Assembly: GCA_003991915.1 (NCBI GenBank)
Contig: RQTK01000537.1
Coordinates: 272,830 to 336,829 of the forward strand
Length of the DNA stretch: 64,000 nt
Direction of reading: 5' to 3'
Origin: Elysia chlorotica
Taxonomy: Eukaryota; Mollusca; Gastropoda; Plakobranchidae
Below are positions 17,389 through 29,121 of this stretch, piece after piece. Each line of letters opens with the position of its first letter. Position 1 is the first letter of the stretch. The notes below the pieces were generated by a model, which saw nothing but the letters and a program-made list of their open reading frames with translations, was not told the DNA's origin and did no database searches. The position numbers and the translations under genes are program-made.

Positions 17389-17589
17389 CTTGTCCTCGAA
17401 GTGCCTATATGCCTCTGCCGATAATTGGTTCAAGGACTGGGAGGTTATGTTGGTTTCCAAGTCTTTCCTGGAACGTTCGAACCACAGGCTGAACCGATAG
17501 CTCAGGCCGCGAATCTGGACCAGGGCCGTCACACACGTCCCGTTCTGGGACAGTTTCCCTGGGCTGCAGTGAAGCTTGAGACATTGGCC
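17389..17589 (-). CDS. GPCR ectodomain exon
   Basis: 67 codons, phase 0 at both ends: GQCLKLHCSPGKLSQNGTCV followed by an amphipathic stretch (RGLSYRFSLWFERSRKDLET). Acceptor CTACCTCAG and donor GACAAG/GTGACT. The CSPGKLSQNGTC pattern is common in the region before the transmembrane domain of methuselah-like receptors. Confidence 0.75.
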
Positions 17590-17708
17590 CTGAGGTAGAC
17601 CAGAGATTCTAGATTACAGAGAGGCTAAACTCTCGTTGCAAACCCGCACCAATAATAAATTATTTGTTCTTTGGTCGGAAGAAGAGATCCTCTCTTCTAA
17701 TCTCTTCT

Positions 17709-17729
17709 AACAATAATAATAATAATAAT

Positions 17730-17774
<45 letters not shown>
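17709..17774. repeat. AAT microsatellite running into the assembly gap
   Basis: AAT repeats end directly at the run of N, so the microsatellite probably caused the break in assembly. Confidence 0.95.
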
Positions 17775-18373
17775 NNNNNNNNNNNNNNNNNNNNNNNNNN
17801 NNNNNNNNNNNNNNNNNNNNNNNNNNNNNNNNNNNNNNNNNNNNNNNNNNNNNNNNNNNNNNNNNNNNNNNNNNNNNNNNNNNNNNNNNNNNNNNNNNNN
17901 NNNNNNNNNNNNNNNNNNNNNNNNNNNNNNNNNNNNNNNNNNNNNNNNNNNNNNNNNNNNNNNNNNNNNNNNNNNNNNNNNNNNNNNNNNNNNNNNNNNN
18001 NNNNNNNNNNNNNNNNNNNNNNNNNNNNNNNNNNNNNNNNNNNNNNNNNNNNNNNNNNNNNNNNNNNNNNNNNNNNNNNNNNNNNNNNNNNNNNNNNNNN
18101 NNNNNNNNNNNNNNNNNNNNNNNNNNNNNNNNNNNNNNNNNNNNNNNNNNNNNNNNNNNNNNNNNNNNNNNNNNNNNNNNNNNNNNNNNNNNNNNNNNNN
18201 NNNNNNNNNNNNNNNNNNNNNNNNNNNNNNNNNNNNNNNNNNNNNNNNNNNNNNNNNNNNNNNNNNNNNNNNNNNNNNNNNNNNNNNNNNNNNNNNNNNN
18301 NNNNNNNNNNNNNNNNNNNNNNNNNNNNNNNNNNNNNNNNNNNNNNNNNNNNNNNNNNNNNNNNNNNNNNNNN
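17775..18373. other. Assembly gap (599 N)
   Basis: Run of unknown bases. The sequence right of it (18374 on) is a second copy of the GPCR first exon, so the gap may hide further duplicated sequence or a misjoin. Confidence 1.
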
Positions 18374-18703
18374 GTAATGACCACTGTCCGATGCATCGCA
18401 CTTAAGAGTAGGACCGCTCAATGTATGCGTTGTCCCCATTGTGTGATTTCCTCCTGGCATACTATTATTCTCATCGCTTGGGCAGCATATCCCATATATT
18501 TCACATGTTGGCATCTGGCACATGCAGTCAAAACACTGAACATCGGAGCACGCAGGTTCACTGAGACTTTGAACGGTCTCGCCACGGCAAGTATTGCCAC
18601 AAAACCGTCTCTGGTACTCATCAGTGGCTGGCACTGCGCTTGAGCAAAGAATGAAACTCACCAAGAAAACCGTTGAAAATCTTGAGGATGATAAACTACA
18701 CAT
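18374..18703 (-). pseudogene. Duplicate of the GPCR first exon, interrupted by the gap
   Basis: Nearly identical to 21174-21503 (differences such as NNS for NNG, CDASDSGHY for CEASDSGYY). It carries the signal peptide (MCSLSSSRFSTVFLVSFILC) and the Cys-rich domain up to about residue 110, after which the N run begins. It may be an alternative first exon, a tandem gene copy, or an unmerged haplotype. Confidence 0.7.
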
Positions 18704-19135
18704 GTTGCAAGGTTTCTAGATTTTTCTAAAAGCCATTCAGAGGCACTGCTATTCAACGTTTGTCGAGTGTCTGTTGGCTCTAAGAGCTACGAAATTAATT
18801 TGATTTGACACATTGAGAAAACAAACTGTCCCTTTGTTTCGTGATTAAGTGCAAAAGCAAACTGATTCTTTTAATTTCGTCTTGGACTGAGAGTTTCTAG
18901 GCAAATTTCTTGTACATTTAACAAGGATATGTCCTTATCGCGCAGGCCGTACGAATGTTATCTATTACGTTAAAATTTTCTAAACTTAATCTTCTTGTAA
19001 AACAAGTTGTCTGCCCACGAGAAGCCCGTAGATTAAGCCCATCGCACGATACAAGCGTTCTTGTAGAGAGGAGTTGATTTACTTCCTGGAATAAAATGTC
19101 ACGTCAAACTTAAGAAAAATTAAATAACCTAAAAA
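18374..19135. repeat. About 0.76-kb duplication, copy 1 (partner 21174-21945)
   Basis: The duplication includes the first exon and about 430 bases of upstream DNA, down to AAATAACCTAAAAAATAACACTTTG. The two copies differ by scattered substitutions and small indels (for example the extra GCT in CTGCTGCTATT). Confidence 0.9.
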
Positions 19136-20466
19136 ATAACACTTTGTTAGGTTAAAATTGATATAAAAGAAATATTGTTTACAAAGAAATCCTGTAAATA
19201 TCCTAGCGTGAGTTATCAAGACTATTGATATGCCCTTTTAAGTGGTGCACCCATTTGTATCACATTTAAGTTGTTTAGCTTTTTTGGCTATAAACTTCTA
19301 TCTCTACAAATATGTTTTACCATTTTAGTTGCGCACAGTGTCCCAAAACCCAAACTTTATCTCTGTTAGTATAACTTTTTAAACATATTTTATTTCAGTA
19401 CATTATATTTCCCAAAACCTGAGCGAAGCCGAGCATCCCAGCTAGTTTATTATAAAATATGTGTAGTGTTGAAAAACAGTGTTGAAGAATGTCCATGTTC
19501 AAGAAGAACTCTATCAAATAAGAATAAATTCACTACAGCCCGATCATAAATGAGTTCATAACTCAATTGAGAAACATGATTTTGTCGAAAAAAAAAAAAA
19601 AAACGACTCAACAAAAACAAAACAAAAAACAAAACAAAAAACATAGAACAAAACAGTGGAAATATGAGTTTTTCATCGACCTTGTTTTCTCACCAAGTTG
19701 CATATGGCGCAGAATATGTTCCCATACACTCTTTGGGGTGAACGTTGTTTTTTAAAGTACAAACCGAAGCTCCGCCTCTGCATCTGAAGACACGCCCTCT
19801 CCACGTTATCATCATGTTGTCGCCACGCCCCTGTCTGGTTGCAGCTTGATATAACTTCGTTGCTATCGCAACATTGACACAATATAATAGGTATAATACT
19901 GTTAATGGTACGGTCAAATGTATTTATGTATACATTGCTTTATTGTTTTGAAGGGTGACCTTCACAGATAATATAATTACCTTTTTACTGGCCTTTTACA
20001 ATACGGATGCATTTTAATTATATCACGATATATTACGATATACATCTTAATTTTTAAATAGTTAATTTTAGCACTTTCCAAACATTACAAGTATTGATAG
20101 ATAAAGCTAAAGTGGTCATCTTTTTCTTGTACTGTACCTAATAAATCTTAATGTCGCCTTAGAGCTTAGTGCAGTGAACTGTTAACAACTGGGAGGCGCA
20201 AATCCGAAATATTGTTTAAGTTTGGTGCAGCTCTGAGGAAACTTCTGTACTGTTTTGAAGCCTAAAGTTTTGGCCTTTGTATTTTCCCGGAGCCCCACCG
20301 TGTCTAACAATACACGCCTTGCGATTCAAAAGATCATTAAGAATGACGTAACCAAGCCCCTAAGACATACGGTTTTCTGATCGTTCATTGGCTCCGTCAC
20401 TCGTCGTTTTGATATGGCCCTTTTAACAGAATAACTCTTTAAGTCTCTAACATTTTGTCCACGTAC
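19136..20466. other. Intronic or intergenic DNA, no gene seen
   Basis: AT-rich sequence with a poly-A/AAAAC tract at about 19589-19642 and a GC-richer unique patch at 19680-19870. The open frames here have no recognisable domain. Confidence 0.5.
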
Positions 20467-20633
20467 CTGAACCAGCGCGGCGTGCAAGGGACCAAGTGCT
20501 TGACCAGCGGCTCTTGCCGAACATGGCACGCAGAGTCTGGCCTCAGACTAAGGGTCAGCAGCTGGTCGAAGCTTGTGGCTCCGTACACGTAGAGAAAGTG
20601 GACACAGGTCACACTCACGTTCCACTGAACCGG
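20467..20633 (-). CDS. GPCR ectodomain exon
   Basis: Reads PVQWNVSVTCVHFLYVYGAT ... SLRPDSACHVRQEPLVKHLV ... CTPRWF, with an N-glycosylation site and paired Cys, flanked by an acceptor (GACCCAG) and donor (TTCAG/GTACGT). The phase at its ends does not join perfectly to the neighbouring exons found, so another exon, perhaps in the gap, may be missing. Confidence 0.7.
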
Positions 20634-20828
20634 CTGGGTCACAGAGCAGAAAACGATAAGTTATATAAGAATATATTATCTGTATAATAACAAAGGTGTG
20701 ATTTCACAAAAAAAATGTATTCCTCTTAGAAAACATCAAATGCGTTCAACAGCAGAACATTATTGTGTCATTCGAAGTTAATATTTTTTGTTGAGTAAAG
20801 TTTATTGCTTCACGTCAAACTCCAGAAC

Positions 20829-21503
20829 TTAAAATAATAGGCTACATTGTCGATGGGTGCCAAGAGTAAGGTTACTGAAGTTTTTTTTAATGTTGTGATA
20901 CAAGGCACTGAGGTCAGAGTTGGTCGCCGGACAGATTATGTGATTGAATTGTTTTTTACTGAAACATCTGGTGATGTTAGACTTGTATCTACTGACCTTG
21001 GGGACTCCATTACACAGCGCGCAGTGTGTGTTGCGGTAAGTCACCTTAGTCCCAACATCGGTGGCTCTTGCAAACTGATCTAGAGTCGTGTCCTCCAATG
21101 GGTCATGGTCATTCTCACAGAGCTTTCTGGTCTGAGGACCACTGAAATGGGCAGGGCAGGATTGGATGTACAGGTAGTAACCGCTGTCCGATGCCTCGCA
21201 CTTAAGAGTAGGACCGCTCAATGTATGCGTTGTCCCCATTGTGTGATTTCCTCCTGGCATACCATTATTCTCATCGCTTGGGCAGCATATCCCATATATT
21301 TCACATGTTGGCATCTGGCACATGCAGTCAAAACACTGAACATCGGAGCACGCAGGTTCACTGAGACTTTGAACGGTCTCGCCACGGCAAGTATTGCCAC
21401 AAAACCGTCTCTGGTACTCATCAGTGGCTGGCACTGCGCTTGAGCAAAGAATGAAACTCACCAAGAAAACCGTTGAAAATCTTGAGGATGATAAACTACA
21501 CAT
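20829..21503 (-). CDS. GPCR first exon: signal peptide and Cys-rich domain
   Basis: Starts at ATG 21503 with MCSLSSSRFSTVFLVSFILC (signal peptide). A Cys-rich region follows containing CFDCMCQMPTCEIYGICCPS, a C-x-C-x3-C-x2-YG-x-CC pattern like the somatomedin-B-like segment at the start of many molluscan methuselah-like receptors. More Cys and N-glycosylation sites come after it. The open frame ends at 20829, but the splice donor is uncertain and lies a little upstream of the stop (around 20845-20880). Confidence 0.78.
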   Translation of the reverse strand: MCSLSSSRFSTVFLVSFILCSSAVPATDEYQRRFCGNTCRGETVQSLSEPACSDVQCFDCMCQMPTCEIYGICCPSDENNGMPGGNHTMGTTHTLSGPTLKCEASDSGYYLYIQSCPAHFSGPQTRKLCENDHDPLEDTTLDQFARATDVGTKVTYRNTHCALCNGVPKVSRYKSNITRCFSKKQFNHIICPATNSDLSALYHNIKKNFSNLTLGTHRQCSLLF

Positions 21504-21945
21504 GTTGCAAAGTTTCTAGATTTTTCTAAAAGCCATTCAGAGTCACTGCTGCTATTAAAAGTTTGCCGAGTATCTTTTGGCTCTAAGAGCTACGAAATTA
21601 ATTTGATTTGACACATTGAATGGACAAACTGTCCCTTTGTTTCGTGATTAAGTGCAAAAGCAAACTGATTCTTTTAATTTCGCCTTGGACTGAGAGTTTC
21701 TAGGCAAATTTCTTGTACATTTAACAAGGATATGTTCTTATCGCGCAGGCCGAACGAATGTTATCTATTACGTTAAAATTTTCTAAACTTAATCTTCTTG
21801 TAAAACAAGTTGTCTGCCCACGAGAAGCCCGTAGATTAAGCCCATCGCACGATACAAGCGTTCTTGTAGAGAGGAGTTGATTCACTTCCTGGAATAAAAT
21901 GCTACGTCAAATTAAGAAAAATTAAATAACCTAAAAAATAACACT
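21174..21945. repeat. About 0.77-kb duplication, copy 2 (partner 18374-19135)
   Basis: Contains the intact first exon and its upstream region; see the partner for the extent. This copy leads into the complete exon, so it is probably the original. Confidence 0.9.
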
Positions 21946-21979
21946 TTGTCAATGTTCCAGTAATATTCGTGTCCGTCGA

Positions 21980-22095
21980 GTATAGACGTTGTTTAAGAAA
22001 CTTGTTTAAAAAAGCGTGTGTGGGTAAGAGAGTCGAGTAGACGTTGTTTAAGAAACTTGTTTAAAAAAGCGTGTGTGGGTTTGAGAGAGTCGAAG
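21980..22095. repeat. Two tandem 55-bp units
   Basis: TAGACGTTGTTTAAGAAACT and its continuation repeat at 21983 and 22038, followed by a G run at 22115-22126. Confidence 0.85.
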
Positions 22096-22304
22096 GGTGA
22101 AAAACGAAAAGAGGGGGGGGGGGGGGTGAAGGACGAAGACGACGAGAAAAAAGACATGGAAAGTGGCTATTTTGGTTGAAGCAGCACTCAGTCTACTACT
22201 CTACTAGATCTACATTAGTTTTAGCTGGGGGCAATGGGAGAGAGGGGTACATAGCTCTTTTGTCTAGCGCTGCGCACATTCTAGGCAATAAACACGTTTA
22301 TTAT

Positions 22305-22420
<116 letters not shown>

Positions 22421-22570
22421 TCAGGAAAAGGAGGAAGTGGAATGTAGGAGATCGACAGTGAAAACGACGATGATGAAGATGGTGATAATGATGATAAAGA
22501 AGAATAAAGTGATGATAAAGAGGAAGAATTAACTTCATGGACGATGATGATTATTAAGATGGTGATGGGA

Positions 22571-22591
22571 ATGATGGTGATGATGATGATA

Positions 22592-22680
<89 letters not shown>
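22571..22680. repeat. GAT trinucleotide microsatellite, second tract
   Basis: Same motif as 22305-22420, separated by GA-rich sequence. Confidence 0.97.
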
Positions 22681-22759
22681 CCCAGGAGATGCTGTTGATG
22701 ATATTGATGATGATCATGATAATCATAATGTGATGATAATACAAATAATTATTACATAT

Positions 22760-24104
22760 TGATAATGAAGTTAACTACGCGACGAAGCATGCTTCAGTAT
22801 TAAAGACCAGAATGAAAAACTTCCTTGATACTGTTTTAACGTCTTCTTTATTACCAAGAAAGAAAAGGGGAAAAAAAGGGGGGGGGAGAGGGAATTCCTT
22901 ATAGGCAATGGGAGATCATTGTGACTTCCCAAATCGGGGTTGGTGTGCCATGTTTTTCCATGCCAAACGATCATGCGCCAGTCTATGGTTGACACGTAGC
23001 TGGGTCCCTGTCTATTTTTATGACGTCGCCACTTCCTGATGGGTCGGCCTTCCCCCCCCCCCCCCCCCCCCCCCCTCCCCACCCTGCGATGTCCCCCCCC
23101 CCCCCCCCCCCCCTCTTCCTTCAATTTTGCCTGTTAGGATTGTTATAGGCAACAAAAGGACATAAACTAAGAGAATCCATGATAACTTTTCAAGCATTGA
23201 CAAATCTGTTACCATGCAGCGTTAACGTAAAGCAAGACAGCTTGTTTCTATCTGTCTCTCAATTCGTTCACCCATGGGCGGCTGGTGCCTTTGGACAGGG
23301 TGGGCAGTGCCCGACCTGTCTCGCTAAAAAGAGGTTACTTTACAAAAATACAATGTAAATAATAACATGAAAAAACAACAATAATAAATGTATCCGTCAG
23401 AATCTGCAACTAAAAGAGATTAAACCATAATACGCTCTTTCCGGGCGCGTTGTGGTTTAGATCTACATCGGTGCGCGGAGAGAAACGACACAATGTTTCC
23501 AAGTTTCAAAACTTTCAACATCTCAGTGCCGAGAAGAGTCCCCTTTCATCAAGGTGTGCTGGTGTGAATTTGCCCAACATCCTTGTTAGTATTCCTAATA
23601 CAAACATTGGACTTTGACCCTAATGCTTTCCATGTCTTTATAATAAGCCAAGTGGGACAAGCCCGACTTGGCTAATCTTTCTGATACCTTGAATTAAATC
23701 CTTTTATATTTCTTGAAGTAATAACTCTACACCTCTACATTGATTCAAGCAAGTCTCTGGTAGTCAGTTTAATTGAAACATGTACATATAGACCCCTTAT
23801 TAATAATACAATTATTATACTTATTGTTTTTAATCTATAGTTTTTTGGTTTTTTTTTTGCTTTTTAGGGTGTGAAATTATTTGCATTGTTAAGTTGTGCA
23901 CTGCTTGAATGCTTTTCACTTTTCAGTTATTGTTGCTGTCGGTATTGTGAGATACTGCTCGAGAATACTGTACTAATATTATTTGGCTTTTATCATTGTG
24001 ATCTAACTATAAAATTATCTAGAATCTACTCTCTTGTAACAAAAATGTTGTCGAACATGAAAGATGTTAGAACCTTTTTTTTACATTTATGAATCAATCA
24101 AATT
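22760..24104. repeat. Intergenic DNA with two C homopolymers (23053-23075, 23095-23113)
   Basis: No gene seen. A short stretch at 23010-23036 resembles the viral arrays (see findings). At 23273-23315 GGGCGGCTGGTGCCTTTGGACAGG resembles a hAT-type element terminus and may be the left part of the hAT relic at 24105-24353. Confidence 0.5.
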
Positions 24105-24353
24105 TGGTGGATACATTTCCAGACATTTTTAACGTACTTGAAACTGTTCTTGCCATACCGGTACCATCGCCAAAGGCAGAGAGATGTTTCAGTACTTTGA
24201 TAAGGCTTAAAACACCATGGGTCAAGACAGCTTAATAAATAAACTGGCTGTATTAACAACGCAGCAGGAATTTATCGCTGAGTGTCCGGATTTCAATAGG
24301 AGAGTCATTGACAAGTTTTCAACTTTAAAGTCTCGTCGAGCTGAGCTCCTATA
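24105..24353 (+). pseudogene. hAT transposase C-terminal dimerisation-domain relic
   Basis: Reading near 24109-24353 gives FPDIFNVLETVLAIPVPSPK, AERCFSTLIRLKT, LINKLAVLTTQQEF and a final DKFSTLKSRRAELL. This is the conserved hAT C-terminal block (IP...S..AER.FS.L.R.K ... L..L). Stops (after VKTA) and small frame changes show it is dead. No complete element ends were confirmed. Confidence 0.75.
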
Positions 24354-24417
24354 ATATTATAAATAACAGAAAGATCAACACCGCCCTCACAAATAAGTAA
24401 GGAACATTATTATCATT

Positions 24418-24625
<208 letters not shown>

Positions 24626-24756
24626 CAAAAACAATAACACAGACCATGAAATACACTGGGACACAGATCTCCGTACTCAGTCAAGGGCTGGATGGTGCTG
24701 GTCCTCGCGTGGACAATCATGTCCGTAATCTTCGTCACTGTCAACCATGTTTTCTA

Positions 24757-24990
24757 GACACATCCTCGTGGGAGAAAAGTTTTGAACAGAAAATGCGAAG
24801 ATCTAAACACATCCTCGTGGAAGAAAAGTTTTGAACAGAAAATGCGAAGCTCTGGCACATCCTCGTGTGGGCGAATCTTTAATCAGAGGAAGCAAAAGAC
24901 ACCTTCTTGTGGAAGCAATTTTTGAAAAGAGAAAGCGAAGCTCTAGACACATCGTGGGGGCTAATTTTTGGTCAGAGGATGCAAAAATTT
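24757..24990. repeat. Degenerate tandem repeat of about 60 bp, about four units
   Basis: Units share ACACATCCTCGTGGRAGAAA ... GAAAATGCGAAGCTCT. Divergence between units is high, so it is old. The region 24991-25830 shows nothing else recognisable apart from A/T runs. Confidence 0.75.
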
Positions 24991-25837
24991 CTCCCATAAG
25001 AAGAGTCCTAGGTTTCCAAGAGGAATCACATTCAGTGAGAAGATCAAAGAACTGGATACTCAGGACATGACCAGCCGTGTCATACCGTGGTTGCGAAAAC
25101 CTGTAGGCTTACAATGCTTTACACACGCTTTACATGTTTCAATGATCAACTCTTTCAAAAGTTACATGGATTCAAATATCTATTGAGGGCCAAGACGATA
25201 CGCCCAAACTTCCCAACTGAACGTGTTTAGCTATAGGAATATGATACCATTCAGAGTGGTGTAAATTGGTTGGAAGCTATGAGTTATACTAGTTCATCAA
25301 GCAATATGGTTCGAAGGCGACTAATTAATGCTAAACGTTGAGAATTACCATAACGCGCTGACGGATTCCTTGGTGTGTTTTTTTTATTGTTTTTTTTTTT
25401 TTTACTTTACAAAACGACGTTTCAGATTTTTGTACAGGCTTCGTGTCTTCTAAGAAAGTGGAATAACTCTTTGTAAAATCACATCGCCTATTGGCACAAT
25501 CTGATGTTTCATTTTTCATGGGCGCATCTCATGTTGTTCTCTGAAATCGGATATGTCAATTGTATGATAGACCACGCTTTTAGTTTTGATTATTCAAGAA
25601 AGTATCGGCAAATATTACATGAAGCTCAAACTGTACCAAGGGAAGTCACACAATTTTTAAAACGCGGGGGGACAATTTTGTTTACAAGAGATAACATTAC
25701 TTCCCTTACCTAAAACTTATGCATGTTGTGCAATTCATACATTTTGTGTACACAATATTTAAGTTCATTAACAATCATTATTCTTTGGTTACAGAAAGCA
25801 AAACAAACCTGTAGAGAAAAAAAGTGGAGAAAAAAGT

Positions 25838-25897
25838 GGCGACTAAAGCGGGCATCGAACCCGCAACCTTGAGCCTTGCTCCACCGCACCTCAAACA
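25838..25897 (-). mobile_element. tRNA-like SINE head (minus strand)
   Basis: Minus strand reads GAGGTGCGGTGGAGCAAGG, then GCGGGTTCGATGCCCGC, a B-box-like loop with a closed T-stem, then GTCGCC and a T run. It lacks a proper acceptor stem and anticodon arm, so it is a tRNA-derived repeat rather than a tRNA gene. Confidence 0.5.
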
Positions 25898-25925
25898 AAA
25901 CATTTTTCTTTGGTCAAAAGCAGCG

Positions 25926-25928
<3 letters not shown>

Positions 25929-25986
<58 letters not shown>
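25929..25986. repeat. CT dinucleotide microsatellite
   Basis: Pure CT tract, followed by CAATTAAAAGTCTTCTTGGC, which also follows the CT tract at 28119-28139. Confidence 0.95.
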
Positions 25987-25991
<5 letters not shown>

Positions 25992-26094
25992 AAAAGTCTT
26001 CTTGGCTCCACAGGGGGGTTTCTTAATGATAAGCCAGACATTGTTTGCTGACGTGCTGCCACTGCCAGACCGATCTGGACACCTGGACCTCTGC

Positions 26095-26925
26095 CCCAGC
26101 CGGTCACACTATACTGTCACCGCTTGAACCAGGACTTCTGTCTCAGCCAGTCACACTCTAGTGGCACTGTCCCAACCAGGACTTCTGTCCAGCCGGTCAC
26201 ACTATAATGGCACTGTCCAACCAGAACTTCTGTCACAGCCGGTCACACTATACTGGCACTGTCCCAACCAGGACTTCTGTCCCAGCCGGTCACACTATAC
26301 TGTCACCGCTTGAACCAGGACTTCTGTCTCAGCCAGTCACACTATACTGGCACTGTCCCAACCAGGACTTCTGTCCCAGCCGGTCACACTATACTGGCAC
26401 TGTCCCAACCAGGACTTCTGTCTCAGCCGGTCACACTATACTGGCACTGTCCCAACCAGGACTTCTGTCTCAGCCGGTCACACTATACTGTCACTGTCCC
26501 AACCAGAACTTCTGTCTCAGCCGGTCACACTATACTGGCACTGTCCCAACCAGAACTTCTGTCCCAGCCGGTCACACTATACTGTCACTGTCCCAACCAG
26601 GACTTCTGTCCCAGCCGGTCACACTATACTGGCACTGTCCCAACCAGGACTTCTGTCCCAGCCGGTCACACTATACTGGTACTGTCCCAACCAGAACTTC
26701 TGTCTCAGCCGGTCACACTATACTGGCACTGTCCCAACCAGGACTTCTGTCTCAGCCGGTCACACTATACTGGCACTGTCCCAACCAGAACTTCTGTCTC
26801 AGCCGGTCACACTATACTGGCACTGTCCCAAACAGCACTTGTCTCAGCCGGCCACACTATATTGGTACTGTCTCAACCAGGACTTCTGTCCCTGTCGACC
26901 ACATCATACTGTTACTGTTACTGTC
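26095..26925. repeat. 47-bp minisatellite, block 1 (SINE-derived)
   Basis: About 17 units of CCAACCAGGACTTCTGTCTC AGCCGGTCACACTATACTGG CACTGTC. The unit equals, with a few changes, the reverse complement of part of the local SINE body (GTCGGTGTCAGTATAATGTG, ACCGGCTGAGACAGGAGTC). Since 47 is not a multiple of 3, open frames show a 47-residue period in all three frames; they are not genes. Confidence 0.92.
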
Positions 26926-27004
26926 TAATAAAAATTTCTCTATTAATAATAATTCAGTATATTTCGTTGTTTATTTCTATTCTATTCAATGTCATTACCC
27001 ATTG

Positions 27005-27180
27005 ACATACTGGTTGGGTCGGTGTCAATATAACGTGACCGGCTGAGACAGGAGTCATGGCATCCCCGCCCTGTCTCGTGTGTGGCGGCACATACCATTG
27101 TCAGACGTTAGTCTTGGGGTCCGTCCACAGTATAGCCTATATAGTGCTGATGTTGGACGTTAAACCAACTCAACAACCCC
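27005..27180 (+). mobile_element. SINE 3' part, copy next to minisatellite block 1
   Basis: From TACTGGTTGGGTCGGTGTCA through GTGACCGGCTGAGACAGGAG to TGGACGTTAAACCAACTCAA. The tRNA head is missing; in its place lies the TTTATTTCTATTC segment that ends the minisatellite block. Confidence 0.8.
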
Positions 27181-27182
27181 AT

Positions 27183-27545
27183 TGACAGCATCAGTACATT
27201 TACATAAACCATTTATCAACATCTCAACATTGTTTGGTAGGCCTATTCCGATTTGTAAATCTGAGTATCATCGGCATAAAGATGATAGCTAAAACCATGT
27301 TGTTAAATGATATAATTATGTCGCAGATTGCGACTACTTAGAAAATAACAAGGGGCCTAAAACAGAACGATTAGGAACTTCTGTTTTAACACGCATAGCG
27401 TTGCTATAAAAATTATATCCAATTAGAACTCTTTGTTCCATGCCATTGAAATAATTACGATCTGAACACATTCAGACGAACCAAATATTTCATTTTGCCG
27501 TTACCTGATTAATAGTGTCAAATGCTGCTGACAGATCAACCAGAG
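27183..27545 (-). pseudogene. LINE reverse-transcriptase fragment (CR1/L2-like), copy 1
   Basis: The minus strand reads VDLSAAFDTI, then (with breaks) RSVLGPLLF, then YHLYADDTQIY, the RT catalytic YADD motif of CR1/L2/Jockey-type retrotransposons. Frames are broken, so it is dead. Repeated at 29312-29690. Confidence 0.75.
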
Positions 27546-27830
27546 CAGACACTGTCCCAATCAGGACTTCCGTCTCAGTCAATCACACTATACTGGCACT
27601 GTCCAAACCCGGACTTCTGTCCCAGCCGGTCACACTATACTGGCACTGTCCCAACCAGGACTTGTCTCAGTCAATCACACTATACTGGTACTGTCCCAAC
27701 CAGGACTTGTCTCAGTCAATCACACTATACTGGTACTGTCCCAACCAGAACTTCTGTCTCAGCCGGTCACACTATACTGGTACTGTCTCAACCAGGACTT
27801 CTGTCCCGGCCGACCACATCATTCTGTTAC
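27545..27830. repeat. 47-bp minisatellite, block 2
   Basis: About six units, some variant (CTCAGTCAATCACACTATAC). Starts immediately after the LINE fragment (ACCAGAGCAGACACTG/TCCC), a junction differing from the second LINE copy. Confidence 0.9.
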
Positions 27831-27919
27831 TGTTACTGTCTAATAAAATTTCTCTATTAATAATAATTCAGTATATTTTGTTGTTTATTTCTATTCTATT
27901 CAATGTCATTACCCATTGA

Positions 27920-28100
27920 CATACTGGTTGGGTCGGTGTCAATATAATGTGACCGGCTGAGACAGGAGTCATGGCATCCCCGCCCTGTCTCGTGTGTGGC
28001 GGCACATACCATTGTCAGACGTTAGTCTTGGGGTCCGTCCACAGTATAGCCTATATAGTGCTGATGTTGGACGTTAAACCAACTCAACAACAACTCAACA
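27920..28100 (+). mobile_element. SINE 3' part, second copy
   Basis: Near-identical to 27005-27180 and 29122-29305, each following a minisatellite block and an identical AATAAAATTTCTCTATTAAT segment: the minisatellite and SINE tail moved together as a duplicated block. Confidence 0.8.
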
Positions 28101-28254
28101 ACCCCATTGACAGCAATCTCTCTCTCTCTCTCTCTCTATCAATTAAAAGTCTTCTTGGCTCCACAGGGGGATTCTATAATGCGACGGTCTTATTATATAA
28201 GCCTGACATTGTTGACGTGCTGCCACTGCCAGACCGAGTCTGGACACCTGGACC

Positions 28255-29030
28255 TCTGTCTCAGGTGGTCACACTCTAGTGGTACTGTCCCAACCAGGAC
28301 TTCCGCCCCAGCCGGTCACACTATACTGTCACCGCTCGAACCCAGGACTTCTGTCTCAGCCGGTCACACTATACTGGTACTGTCCCAACCAGAACTTCTG
28401 TCTCAGCCGGTCACACTATACTGGCACTGTCCCAACCAGGACTTCTGTCTCAGCCGGTCACACTATACTGGTCACTGTCCCAACCAGGACTTCTGTCCCA
28501 GCCGGTCACACTATACTGGTACTGTCCCAACCAGGACTTCTGTCTCAGCCGGTCACACTATACTGGCACTGTCCCAACCAGGACTTCTGTCTCAGCCGGT
28601 CACACTATACTGTTCCAACCAGGACTTCTGTCCCAGCCGGTCACACTATACTGGTACTGTCCAACCAGAACTTCTGTCTCAGCAAGTCACACTATACTGG
28701 CACTGTCCCAACCAGGACTTTTGTCTCAGTTGGTCACACTATACTAGCACTGTCCCAACCAGAACTTCTGTCTCAGCCGGTCACACTATACTGGTACTGT
28801 CCCAACCAGGACTTCTGTCTCAGCCGGTCACACTATACTGGTACTGTTCCAACCAGGACTTCTGTCCCAGCCGGTCACACTATACTGGTACTGTCCCAAC
28901 CAGGACTTCTGTCTCAGCCGGTCACACTATACTGGTACTGTCCCAACCAGAACTTGTGCCCCAGCCGGTCACACTATATTGGTACTGTCTCAACCAGGAC
29001 TTCTGTCCCTGCCGACCACATCATACTGTT
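28255..29030. repeat. 47-bp minisatellite, block 3
   Basis: About 16 units, preceded by a CT tract and a TTAAAAGTCTTCTTGGCTCC segment just as block 1 is. Confidence 0.92.
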
Positions 29031-29121
29031 ACTGTTACTGTCTAATAAAATTTCTCTATTAATAATAATTCAGTATATTTCGTTGTTTATTTCTATTCTA
29101 TTCAATGTCATTACCCATTGA

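Noticed and set aside
25838-25897. tRNA gene on the minus strand
   Set aside because: A B-box-like loop is present, but a paired acceptor stem and a clear anticodon arm are not; more likely a SINE head.
26207-29121. Long open frames with a 47-residue repeat (CPNQDFCPSRSHYTGT type), like a repeat protein
   Set aside because: The DNA repeat is 47 bp, so all frames are open and cycle through the same peptides. It derives from a SINE; no start context or gene structure.
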